6,153 bases of DNA, from assembly GCA_937915925.1 (NCBI GenBank), contig CALGGM010000134.1:1-6153 (forward strand), written 5' to 3'. The notes beneath the pieces are model-generated. The model saw nothing but the letters and a program-made list of their open reading frames with translations. It was not told the origin of the DNA and searched no databases. The position numbers were made by a program, and so were the translations under genes. This document shows positions 1 through 6,153 of this stretch, one piece after another. How positions within the stretch are numbered: the first letter of the stretch is position 1; each line of letters opens with the position of its first letter. This stretch comes from an uncultured Clostridia bacterium (lineage in GTDB: Bacteria > Bacillota > Clostridia > Christensenellales > CAG-138).

Positions 1-2101
1 ACACGCGCGTGCAGCGCTTGAACACGACCGCCGTGACCTTGCCGGCTTCGTCGCGCAGGACTTCATTCGGACCCCAGCCGTTTTCGACGGCGATGCCCTC
101 TTCGAGCACTTCCTCGACCTCGTCCTTCGCCGCGGGCATCTCCTCGCAGGATTCGAGGCACAGCATGGTGACCTTGCCGGTCGTGCAGCGCAGCGCGGTT
201 CTCGCGACGTCCGCCGCGACGTTGCCGCCGCCGACGACCACGACGTCGCCCGTAAGCGTTTCATTGCCGTTATTATTCACGCGCTTCAGGAACGAAACGC
301 CGGACTCGACGCCCTCGCCCTCTTCGCCGGGCACGCCCGCGGTTCTGCCGCCCTGCAGACCGATCGCGATATAGAACGCCTTATAGCCCTGCTTACGGAG
401 CTCGTCGAGCGTAATGTCCTTACCGACCTCGACGCCGCAGCGGATCTCGGCGCCCATCTTTCTGACGATCTCGATCTCCTTTTCGAGCACGTCCTTTTCA
501 AGGCGGAACGAAGGAATCCCGTTTACGAGCATGCCGCCCGGACGCTGTTCCTTTTCGAACACGGTGACGGGATAGCCCTCCTTGCGCAGATAATACGCGG
601 CGGAAAGTCCCGCGGGACCCGCGCCGATGACCGCGATCGGAAACTCCGTCCACTGATTGCCCTCGCCGTTTTCGCAGATCTCGGTGAAGTTCTCGGGATG
701 CTCGAGCTCCCACTGCGCGAGGAACTTCTTGATCTCGTCGATCGCGACGGGCTTGTCGATCGTGCCGCGCGTGCAGCGGTCCTCACAGCGGCGGTTGCAC
801 ACCGCACCGCAGACCGCCGGGAACGGGTTGTCCTGCCGGATCAGCTTGACTGCTTCCGCATACCGTCCCTCGGACGCCATCTTGATATAGCCCTGCACCG
901 CGATATGCGCCGGACATGCCGTCTTGCACGGCGACGTGCCGGAATCATAGCAGTTCTCCTTGTTGTGGTCGCGATAGTCGCGGTCCCACTTGTCCTCGCC
1001 CCAGACGTGATCGTCGGGCAGATCACGCATCGGGTACTTGACCCGCGTGCCGTCCGCCTTGCAGAGCTTCTGACCGAGCTTCGCCGCGCCTGCGGGGCAG
1101 ACCTCGACGCACTTGCCGCACGCGACGCACTTGCTCTTATCGACGTGTGCGCGGTACGCGGAGCGAGACATGTTCGGCGTGTTGAAAAGCTGCGAGGTGC
1201 GAAGCCCGTAGCAGCTTCCCGGCGAGCAGTTGCAGATGCCGACGATGCGGTTCGGACCGTCGAGGTTCGTGATCTGATGCACGTACCCCTTGCGCTCGGC
1301 GCGCTTGATGATCTCCATGACCTGCTCGCGCGTGACATAATGCGCGTCCTTGCCGGATTCGACGAGGAATTCCGCGATGTCGCCGACGCCGATGCACATC
1401 TGTCCTTCGATGTCGCCGACGCCCTCGCCGCGGATGCGCTGTGCCTTGCGGCAGGCGCAGACCATGGTGCAGAACTTGTCGTACTTTTCAAGCCAGTGCG
1501 AAAGATGCTCGACGCTGACGCTTTGCGATTCGACCGGGATCGCCTTTTCGACCGGAATGACGTGCATGCCGATGCCCGCGCCGCCCGGCGGAACGAGCTT
1601 TGCGGCAAGCTCCAACGGCTCCTGCGGCGCGAGGTTGAACATCGTCGCGACCTCAGGATGCTCGTCGGGCAGGGTCTTGTGCTCGACCATGTATTCGCCG
1701 GAGCCGACGACCCATTTCGGAATCCAATACTGGATGTGCTGATCCGCGTTGTCGCGGTTCTGTTCGAGGATGCCGATCCATGTGAGGTGGTCGATGATCT
1801 TCTGCGCGTCCTCGACGCTCATGCTGTTGCGCTCCGCGAGCTCCTCGGTCGTGAGACCGAAGCGGCGCTTTTTGAAGCTCAGCATGAACTTGACCTCATC
1901 CTTGGTCAGCAGCCGGTCGAGGATCCAGAAATCCATGTGGTTTTCCTTCATGCCGCCGGGGAGCTTTCTCGGGATATTGTCGGTGATCAGAAGCGCAAGC
2001 TTTTTGACAAGCTTCGCCTTTTCGGGATCGTCGCAGTGATGTCCGTCGACGGGATAGTCCCGCTCGTTGACGTGGATCTTCGGATTGACTTCTTTAACCA
2101 T
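1..2101 (-). CDS. Multi-domain iron-sulfur flavoprotein with GltD/NfnB-like FAD-NAD(P)H module; 3' end cut by window edge
   Basis: Open from ATG at 2101 to the left edge: 700 residues visible with no stop, and probably 100-200 more outside. Residues 1-205: no recognised enzyme fold; 66-113 look like a winged helix (LTKDEV, GLTTEELAERNSMSVEDAQKI). Residues 211-297: Cys-rich, with Cys211, 215, 217, 236, 290, 292 and 297, possibly an extra Fe-S site. Residues 325-336: ferredoxin motif CVACGKCVEVCP binding one [4Fe-4S]. Residues 384-470: a domain like the Fe-S helical domain of dihydropyrimidine dehydrogenase and GltD (Cys392, 396, 431, 435, 439, 443), with NPFPAVCGAVCNRRCEDRC. From 487: FAD fold with IGAGPAGL (492-499) and PGGML (521-525), then the NAD(P)H fold VVVGGGNVAADVA (621-633). 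It likely exchanges electrons between NAD(P)H and Fe-S carriers in the cytosol. It is not glutamate synthase: no GltB large subunit is in view and the N-terminal half is foreign to GltD. The redox partner is unknown. Confidence 0.85.
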   Translation of the reverse strand, partial: MVKEVNPKIHVNERDYPVDGHHCDDPEKAKLVKKLALLITDNIPRKLPGGMKENHMDFWILDRLLTKDEVKFMLSFKKRRFGLTTEELAERNSMSVEDAQKIIDHLTWIGILEQNRDNADQHIQYWIPKWVVGSGEYMVEHKTLPDEHPEVATMFNLAPQEPLELAAKLVPPGGAGIGMHVIPVEKAIPVESQSVSVEHLSHWLEKYDKFCTMVCACRKAQRIRGEGVGDIEGQMCIGVGDIAEFLVESGKDAHYVTREQVMEIIKRAERKGYVHQITNLDGPNRIVGICNCSPGSCYGLRTSQLFNTPNMSRSAYRAHVDKSKCVACGKCVEVCPAGAAKLGQKLCKADGTRVKYPMRDLPDDHVWGEDKWDRDYRDHNKENCYDSGTSPCKTACPAHIAVQGYIKMASEGRYAEAVKLIRQDNPFPAVCGAVCNRRCEDRCTRGTIDKPVAIDEIKKFLAQWELEHPENFTEICENGEGNQWTEFPIAVIGAGPAGLSAAYYLRKEGYPVTVFEKEQRPGGMLVNGIPSFRLEKDVLEKEIEIVRKMGAEIRCGVEVGKDITLDELRKQGYKAFYIAIGLQGGRTAGVPGEEGEGVESGVSFLKRVNNNGNETLTGDVVVVGGGNVAADVARTALRCTTGKVTMLCLESCEEMPAAKDEVEEVLEEGIAVENGWGPNEVLRDEAGKVTAVVFKRCTRV

Positions 2102-2106
2102 ACTTG

Positions 2107-2113
2107 CTCCTTA
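2107..2113 (-). promoter_or_regulatory. Shine-Dalgarno site of the large iron-sulfur flavoprotein gene, merged with the upstream stop codon
   Basis: TAAGGAG: the TAA stop of the reductase gene runs straight into GGAG, 5 bases before the ATG at 2101-2099. This compact arrangement fixes the start and suggests coupled translation. Confidence 0.8.
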
Positions 2114-3295
2114 CTCGATCGGGATCTTGACCGTCATGTCGGAAAGCGGGTACGCGGCGCAGGCGTGGACGTAGTTGAAGTCCTTATCCGCCATGCGTCT
2201 GCCGTCGTTTTCGGGACAGACGTAGTATTCGCCCTTCAGCACCTTTGTGCGGCAGAACCCGCACTCGCCGCTGCGGCACGCCGTTTCGATGCGGATGCCC
2301 GCGCGCTCCAGCGCGACGACGAGCGATTCGTTCGCCTTTGCGGGGATCTCGTCCTTATGAATGCCGCGCATCACGGTGAGCGTGTAGGTCTCGTCCTTCT
2401 TTTCGACGGGATAGCCCTCGAACGTTGTGATGTCCTTCGCCTGTCCGAACACTTCGAAGCGCACGCGCCGCGCTGGCACGTCGAGCTTTTTGATCTCCTC
2501 GCGAAGGAACTTGTACATGACCTGCGGACCGCAGATGAAATAGGACGTATCGCCCTTACTGTACTTTTTGATCAGCTCCGCGGAGAGGAAGCCGCGCTCG
2601 CCCGTCCAGTCCGGTTCGTCGCCGGAAAGCACGTTGACGACGTGTACGCGATCGCTTTCCAATGCCGCAAGCTCGTCCTTTAAGATGATGTCGTTCGACG
2701 CGACCGAGCCGTACAAAATCGTGAGCTCCGCGTCCATCGTGCCGTTTGCGATCTCCTTTGCCATCGAAGCGAACGGCGTGATGCCGACGCCGCCCGCCAG
2801 CGCCATGATGTGGTGCGCGTCGCGAAGCGGCTCATAATAGAACTGTCCGAGCCCGATGTTGCCCATGATCTTCGTTCCGACCGTGAGCCCGTCGTTTACA
2901 TAGTCCGCGATGAAGCCGTCGCCCTTAGAGCGGCGCACGGTAATCTCCACATAGCCGTTGTCCTTACGAGCTTCAAACGGCGCGGAGGAAATCGAGTACG
3001 GACGGGAAATGATCTTTCCGTCGATCTCAAAGTCGAGCGCGATGAACTGTCCCGCATAGAACGGAGGGAGCTTTCCCCCGCCGACCTTTTCGAAGCGGAC
3101 GGTCTTTGCCGTGGGGCTCGCCGTGCGGATGTCGGTCACGACCAGCTCCAGCTTTCCCGGATGCCATTCGCGCGCGACGTTGCCGATCGGATCGTTCTTT
3201 TCGGGAACGGCGGAAGCGGTTTCGAATGCATTGAGACGCGCTTTGGTGACGCGCGATGCGCCGCCGACGTCCTTCAAAAATCCCTTGACCTTCAT
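2111..3295 (-). CDS. Ferredoxin-NAD(P)+ reductase-type protein with C-terminal [2Fe-2S] ferredoxin domain
   Basis: A 394-residue electron-transfer protein. Residues 1-45 are a basic N-terminal extension of unknown role. Residues 47-150 form the FAD-binding barrel with RPYS (98-101). Residues 161-285 form the NAD(P)H domain with GGVGITP (168-174) and CGP plus M (255-260). Residues 300-394 form a plant-type ferredoxin domain with cluster ligands Cys340, Cys345, Cys348 (Cx4Cx2C) and Cys379. The layout is that of oxygenase and Hcr-type reductases, passing electrons from NAD(P)H through FAD to one [2Fe-2S] centre and then to a partner. No oxygenase is visible nearby. The partner is more likely the saturase-like flavoenzyme translated in overlap just upstream, or the iron-sulfur flavoprotein encoded 9 bases downstream. 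The start is supported by AAGGAGG and the stop is TAA. Nucleotide preference (NADH or NADPH) cannot be read safely. Confidence 0.88.
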   Translation of the reverse strand: MKVKGFLKDVGGASRVTKARLNAFETASAVPEKNDPIGNVAREWHPGKLELVVTDIRTASPTAKTVRFEKVGGGKLPPFYAGQFIALDFEIDGKIISRPYSISSAPFEARKDNGYVEITVRRSKGDGFIADYVNDGLTVGTKIMGNIGLGQFYYEPLRDAHHIMALAGGVGITPFASMAKEIANGTMDAELTILYGSVASNDIILKDELAALESDRVHVVNVLSGDEPDWTGERGFLSAELIKKYSKGDTSYFICGPQVMYKFLREEIKKLDVPARRVRFEVFGQAKDITTFEGYPVEKKDETYTLTVMRGIHKDEIPAKANESLVVALERAGIRIETACRSGECGFCRTKVLKGEYYVCPENDGRRMADKDFNYVHACAAYPLSDMTVKIPIE

Positions 3296-4824
3296 TTTGC
3301 CGCCTCCTTCTTCTTCATGTCGTCCAGAACGTTCTTCGCCGCTTTTCTGCCGTTGGTGACCGCGGGTCCCATGCCGTCGCCCGAGATCTGATGCGCGCCG
3401 GCGAACTCGAGACCCTCGATGAATTTCTCATGCTCGGCGGTCTGCAACCTTGCGACGATGTGGTCCTCCATCGTGTGCGCATAGCCGTAGATGCAGCCGT
3501 TCCACATGCCGGTGTAATGCGCGACGGTCATCGGCGTTTCGATGACGATCTCAAGAACGTGATCCAAAAGGTTCACGCCGAAGTACTTCGACATATCGTC
3601 GATCATCTGCTTTGCGACCTCGTGCTTCACGCGGTCGTAATCGTCGGCGGAAACCGTCTTCCAGCCGTCCACGCGCGGCAGCGTCGTGATCGAGAACGAG
3701 CAGGTCCCTTCCGGCGTCGCGTCGGGATTGGCGTGGTTATGGCAGATGCAGGTGAGATAGCGGTACGGTCCGAGCCCCGCAAGGTCCGTATACAGCGCCT
3801 CGGTGTCCATCGTGTCGCCGCGGAAAATGCTGTAATCGCGGATGTTCAGCTCCTCTGCGGGCTTGTCGAGAATCATGATGACCGAGAACGCGGTAAGGCT
3901 GAGTCTTCGCCCATTCACCATCTTGACCGCTTTTTCGGGGACCTCACTTAAAGGCTCGATCATGGAGGTATAGACCTTGTTCGGGTACGCCGCGGAGATC
4001 ACGTAATCGGCGTGGATCTCGTCGCCGCGCGCGGTGCGCACGCCGTAGACCTTGCCGTTCTTCACGAGGATCTTTTCGACGTGCTGACGGTATTCGATCT
4101 GCACGCCCATACTTTCGGCGCGCTCCGCCATCTTGAGGCTCATCTCGTGGCTGAACTTACGCGGAATGTACGAGCCGTAGCCGATGTAGTCCGCCATCAG
4201 CACGGAGAAGATCGTAAACGGCAGCGTTCTGAAACCGGTACCGACATAGATCCAGTACGGCGCCAGAAGGTCCTGCGCCTTTTGGGGCAGGTCGAACGTA
4301 TCGAGCACTTCCTGCGTGGAATAGCCCGCCGTCTTGACGAACGCCTCATGCTTTAAAAGCATCTGCACCTTGCTCATCGGATGGATCGAAAGCTCGTTGA
4401 CCGAGTCGAACACCGTGTGACAGAGGTTCAGCACCTTCAAGACCTTTTCGTACGTGCCGGGGACCTCGGCGTCGACTTCCCTTGCGAACGTCTCCAGTCC
4501 CGGATGCAGCGTCACTTCGATCCCGGGCAGGCTTGCGTGGTACGCTTCGGGGACCTTGAGCCAGTCGATGTTGACGCCCATGTCCTCGAGGAACTTTCCG
4601 ACCTTCAAGCGGTTCCCCTCGGGACCGATGCTCATCATCTCATGCAGGGACGCTTCGATCTCGATGCCGCCGCGGACAAAGCTCGTCGCGATGCCGCCCG
4701 GCAGGTTGTGCCGTTCGAGCACGAGAACGTCCTTGCCCTTCTCCGCGAGCATCAGCGCGGACGAAAGGCCCGCAAGCGCGCCGCCGATGACGATGACGTC
4801 ATAATGATCTTTGTAGAATTTCAT
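3292..4824 (-). CDS. CrtI / retinol-saturase-like FAD-dependent oxidoreductase
   Basis: A 510-residue cytosolic flavoprotein of the phytoene desaturase (CrtI)/CrtISO/retinol saturase superfamily, whose members desaturate, isomerise or saturate C=C bonds of lipophilic polyenes. The N-terminal dinucleotide-binding fold is clear: strand YDVIVIGG, glycine loop GGALAG (14-19), acidic residue Glu37 ending the second strand to bind the ADP ribose, then PGG (42-44). The C-terminal FAD motif GLEFAGAHQISGDGMGPAV plus NGRKAA (471-496) is typical, and TPMTVAHYTG and GCIYGYAH (430-450) precede it as in the family. The second glycine of GxGxxG is Ala16. No signal peptide or membrane segment is evident. Its TGA overlaps the next gene's ATG, and it follows the isomerase by 57 bases. 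With no other carotenoid gene in view, a role on a fatty acid polyene, as saturase or isomerase, is the better guess. The family is firm; the substrate is unknown. Confidence 0.85.
   Translation of the reverse strand: MKFYKDHYDVIVIGGALAGLSSALMLAEKGKDVLVLERHNLPGGIATSFVRGGIEIEASLHEMMSIGPEGNRLKVGKFLEDMGVNIDWLKVPEAYHASLPGIEVTLHPGLETFAREVDAEVPGTYEKVLKVLNLCHTVFDSVNELSIHPMSKVQMLLKHEAFVKTAGYSTQEVLDTFDLPQKAQDLLAPYWIYVGTGFRTLPFTIFSVLMADYIGYGSYIPRKFSHEMSLKMAERAESMGVQIEYRQHVEKILVKNGKVYGVRTARGDEIHADYVISAAYPNKVYTSMIEPLSEVPEKAVKMVNGRRLSLTAFSVIMILDKPAEELNIRDYSIFRGDTMDTEALYTDLAGLGPYRYLTCICHNHANPDATPEGTCSFSITTLPRVDGWKTVSADDYDRVKHEVAKQMIDDMSKYFGVNLLDHVLEIVIETPMTVAHYTGMWNGCIYGYAHTMEDHIVARLQTAEHEKFIEGLEFAGAHQISGDGMGPAVTNGRKAAKNVLDDMKKKEAAK
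3303..3309 (-). promoter_or_regulatory. Shine-Dalgarno site of the reductase gene, inside the upstream gene
   Basis: AAGGAGG sits 7 bases before the ATG at 3295-3293 and is formed by the last codons (Lys-Glu-Ala) of the saturase-like gene. With the ATGA stop/start overlap at 3292-3295 it implies translational coupling of the two proteins. Confidence 0.8.
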
Positions 4825-4830
4825 AGCATT

Positions 4831-4836
4831 CTCCTT
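4831..4836 (-). promoter_or_regulatory. Shine-Dalgarno site that fixes the start of the saturase-like gene
   Basis: AAGGAG lies 6 bases upstream of the ATG at 4824-4822. This supports that ATG over the in-frame TTG at 4842-4840, whose coding sequence would swallow the ribosome binding site. Confidence 0.85.
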
Positions 4837-4846
4837 ATGCAAAGAT

Positions 4847-4869
4847 GAGGGAGCGGCTTGCGCTCCCTC
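4847..4869 (-). other. Intercistronic hairpin between the isomerase gene and the saturase-like gene
   Basis: Perfect 9-bp inverted repeat GAGGGAGCG / CGCTCCCTC with a 5-base loop (CAAGC on the minus strand). It begins 12 bases after the isomerase stop codon and ends 10 bases before the AAGGAG of the next gene. The sequence after it on the transcribed strand is ATCTTTGCAT, with no real U tract, so it is a poor intrinsic terminator. It could be a partial attenuator, a 3'-end stabiliser or a processing site that gives the isomerase message a different abundance from the redox genes. The inverted repeat is seen directly; its function is inferred. Confidence 0.6.
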
Positions 4870-4881
4870 CGGAATCCATTC

Positions 4882-6153
4882 TTAGAAGAACCGTTCGACC
4901 AGCTCGCGGGAGTATTCCGCGGTCTCGTCCATATCGCCGAAGCTCATGATCTCGCCGGCGTAGAACGTGTCGTACTTGTCCTGCATCGCCTCGACCTTGT
5001 CGTACCAGCCCGCTGCATAGTCCTCTGCGAAGACATGCGGGAAGTAGTAAACGCTCCACTCGTTGACGACGTTGGAAGCCGGATTCTTCATGATCTTGAG
5101 GTCTTCGAGCACCGTCTTCTTGCACTCCTCGTACGGGATCTCCTTGGAGTTCCTGTGCTTTCTCAGAGCATAGGTGGTGATGACCTGATCCTTCGTATCC
5201 TTCCAGCGGCGATAGTAGACCATGAGGTGACCGAGCGTCTGCGGGGTCATGTTCTCGAACACGTAGTAGGAGATCTCCGGATGGTCCTCGGGCTTCGTCT
5301 CGACCGCGAGCACGTCGTAGCGCTCGTAATCGATCTTGGAGAACAGCGCCTTTTCATCCTCACGCGCATCGAAGTAATCGACCATGCCGACCTGACCGTC
5401 CGCACGCTTGTTCGGGATGTACAGCGGCGCGGTGACGATGATCTTGTCGTACTCCTCGACAGCGCCGTTGACGGTGACGAATACCTTGCCGTCCTTGCGC
5501 TCGACCTTCTCGATCTTGGAGTTCAGTCTCGCCGGGTGCTTCAGGTGATCGTTCAGCTGCTCCCAGATGTACTGGGTGCCGTTCTTCCACGTCCAGAGGT
5601 TGACCTTGACGAAGTTCATCGTGGTCTGGAAGTCGAGGTATTTCAGAACGTACGCAGCCGGGATCTCGTCGAAGTAGCCGTAGCCGAAGGAGGTGTACGG
5701 CCCGATCCAGATGTCCTGCGTGAGCTCAACGCCGTTCAGCTTGCAGAACTCGTTGAACGGGAGGCAGAGATCCTTGAGGTTCGGGTTCTCGCCCTTGACC
5801 GGCTCGCGCTTTGCGTTCGCCTGGGAGAAGCCGTCGTAGCGGCCTTCCGCGACGCCGCGGTGACCGTTGACGTCATAGCCCTTGTACTTGGTTTCGAGCA
5901 GCTCGCCGAGCTTTTTGACCTGCTTCTTCATTTTCAGAAGGCGCGGGATCTTCAGAATGTTCTTCTTCGGCTCAAAGGGCTCGATGATCTTGCCCTCTTT
6001 GTTCTTATAGTTGCGGTTGAGCTTCGGTCCGTCGTGCGTGATGCCGCAGAATTCCTCTACGTCATGGACCGCATAATAGCTCGGTACGCCCATGATCGCG
6101 CCCATCTCATAGCGGCGTCCGTTGTAGGTCGGAGACCAGCACTTGCCGCCGAC
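4882..6153 (-). CDS. Polyunsaturated fatty acid (linoleate) isomerase-like flavoprotein, PAI family; 5' end cut by window edge
   Basis: FAD enzyme of the flavin amine-oxidase fold, most like the C. acnes isomerase PAI, which turns linoleic acid into trans-10,cis-12 conjugated linoleic acid by hydride transfer to and from FAD. The visible 423 residues run in frame to the right edge, starting VGGKC; compared with PAI about 41 N-terminal residues, including the GxGxxG FAD loop, lie outside. Recalled PAI blocks are nearly identical here: GRRYEMGAIMGVPSY (fragment residues 12-26), GYGYFDEIPAAYVLKYLDF (157-175), LWTWKNGTQ, LGHLMVYY and the C-terminal FAD motif FYAGEIMSFGDMDE (397-410). PAI gate residues Arg88 and Phe193 correspond to Arg47 and Phe181 here. 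About 23 extra residues sit between GYDVNGH and LPFNEF. The stop is TAA. This is the first visible gene of the operon. The family assignment is firm; the exact substrate and product isomer are inferred. A generic amine oxidase is unlikely. Confidence 0.9.
   Translation of the reverse strand, partial: VGGKCWSPTYNGRRYEMGAIMGVPSYYAVHDVEEFCGITHDGPKLNRNYKNKEGKIIEPFEPKKNILKIPRLLKMKKQVKKLGELLETKYKGYDVNGHRGVAEGRYDGFSQANAKREPVKGENPNLKDLCLPFNEFCKLNGVELTQDIWIGPYTSFGYGYFDEIPAAYVLKYLDFQTTMNFVKVNLWTWKNGTQYIWEQLNDHLKHPARLNSKIEKVERKDGKVFVTVNGAVEEYDKIIVTAPLYIPNKRADGQVGMVDYFDAREDEKALFSKIDYERYDVLAVETKPEDHPEISYYVFENMTPQTLGHLMVYYRRWKDTKDQVITTYALRKHRNSKEIPYEECKKTVLEDLKIMKNPASNVVNEWSVYYFPHVFAEDYAAGWYDKVEAMQDKYDTFYAGEIMSFGDMDETAEYSRELVERFF

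Noticed and set aside
841..1608. A 255-codon minus-strand frame rich in Arg, Ser and Ala
   Set aside because: It overlaps the iron-sulfur flavoprotein in another frame. The composition is typical of a shadow frame, and the true frame here carries CxxCxxCxxxCP.
1..2101. Glutamate synthase small subunit (GltD)
   Set aside because: The C-terminal part is GltD-like, but the protein has a long N-terminal Fe-S half foreign to GltD, and no large subunit gene is in view.
698..2683. A 661-codon open frame on the plus strand
   Set aside because: It lies antisense to two genes with clear cofactor motifs and runs across their junction. Its translation is a repetitive V/D/R/A/L-rich mirror with no recognisable domain, as expected from the opposite strand of GC-rich coding DNA.
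3292..4824. Carotenoid biosynthesis phytoene desaturase (CrtI)
   Set aside because: The family fold fits, but no phytoene synthase or other isoprenoid gene is in view and the neighbours are a fatty acid isomerase and NAD(P)H electron carriers, so a carotenoid role is not favoured. It cannot be excluded from sequence alone.
4825..4842. Start of the saturase-like gene at the upstream in-frame TTG (4842-4840)
   Set aside because: This would place the AAGGAG inside the coding sequence and add six residues not needed for the fold. The ATG at 4824 has ideal spacing.
2810..4848. Several plus-strand frames (for example 2810-3391, 3391-3951, 4012-4356, 4381-4848)
   Set aside because: All are antisense to the saturase-like and reductase genes, show no domains and are rich in Arg, Asp and Val, consistent with mirror frames.
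4847..4869. Hairpin as a strong Rho-independent terminator
   Set aside because: Only three consecutive T residues occur soon after the stem on the transcribed strand, and the next ribosome binding site follows 10 bases later.
1..6153. tRNA, rRNA, CRISPR array, insertion sequence or phage genes
   Set aside because: Nothing of these kinds was seen; nearly every base is accounted for by the four coding regions.

Overview
The window is a single block of four genes, all on the minus strand and read from right to left, with no gene-free stretch longer than 57 bases. It is GC-rich (well over half G+C by eye). Strong AAGGAG-type ribosome binding sites, Lys/Glu-rich proteins and a large set of iron-sulfur and flavin oxidoreductases suggest an anaerobic, fairly high-GC member of the Clostridia (Firmicutes), probably gut or rumen associated. 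That taxonomic guess is an inference from style only.

In transcription order: (1) 6153-4882, a flavoprotein of the amine-oxidase fold, cut at its N-terminus by the window edge. Block after block it closely matches the polyunsaturated fatty acid (linoleic acid) isomerase PAI of Cutibacterium (Propionibacterium) acnes. (2) After a 57-base gap holding a perfect 9-bp hairpin, 4824-3292, a CrtI/retinol-saturase-like FAD oxidoreductase of 510 residues. (3) Overlapping it by ATGA, 3295-2111, a ferredoxin-NAD(P)+ reductase module fused to a C-terminal plant-type [2Fe-2S] ferredoxin domain (394 residues). (4) Nine bases later, 2101 to the left window edge, a large multi-domain iron-sulfur flavoprotein: an N-terminal winged-helix-like region, a Cys-rich region, a [4Fe-4S] ferredoxin motif and a GltD/NfnB-like FAD/NAD(P)H module. 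It is open at its C-terminus after 700 visible residues. No stop codon lies inside the window for gene 4, so it is easy to miss.

The spacing (57, -4 and 9 bases) indicates one operon. The most interesting reading is a polyunsaturated fatty acid processing system. The isomerase would make a conjugated diene, and the saturase-like flavoenzyme would be a candidate to reduce (or further isomerise) it. The two iron-sulfur flavoproteins would carry electrons from NAD(P)H. Only the isomerase part rests on close homology. The linked biohydrogenation or electron-disposal role is inferred from gene neighbourhood and family chemistry.
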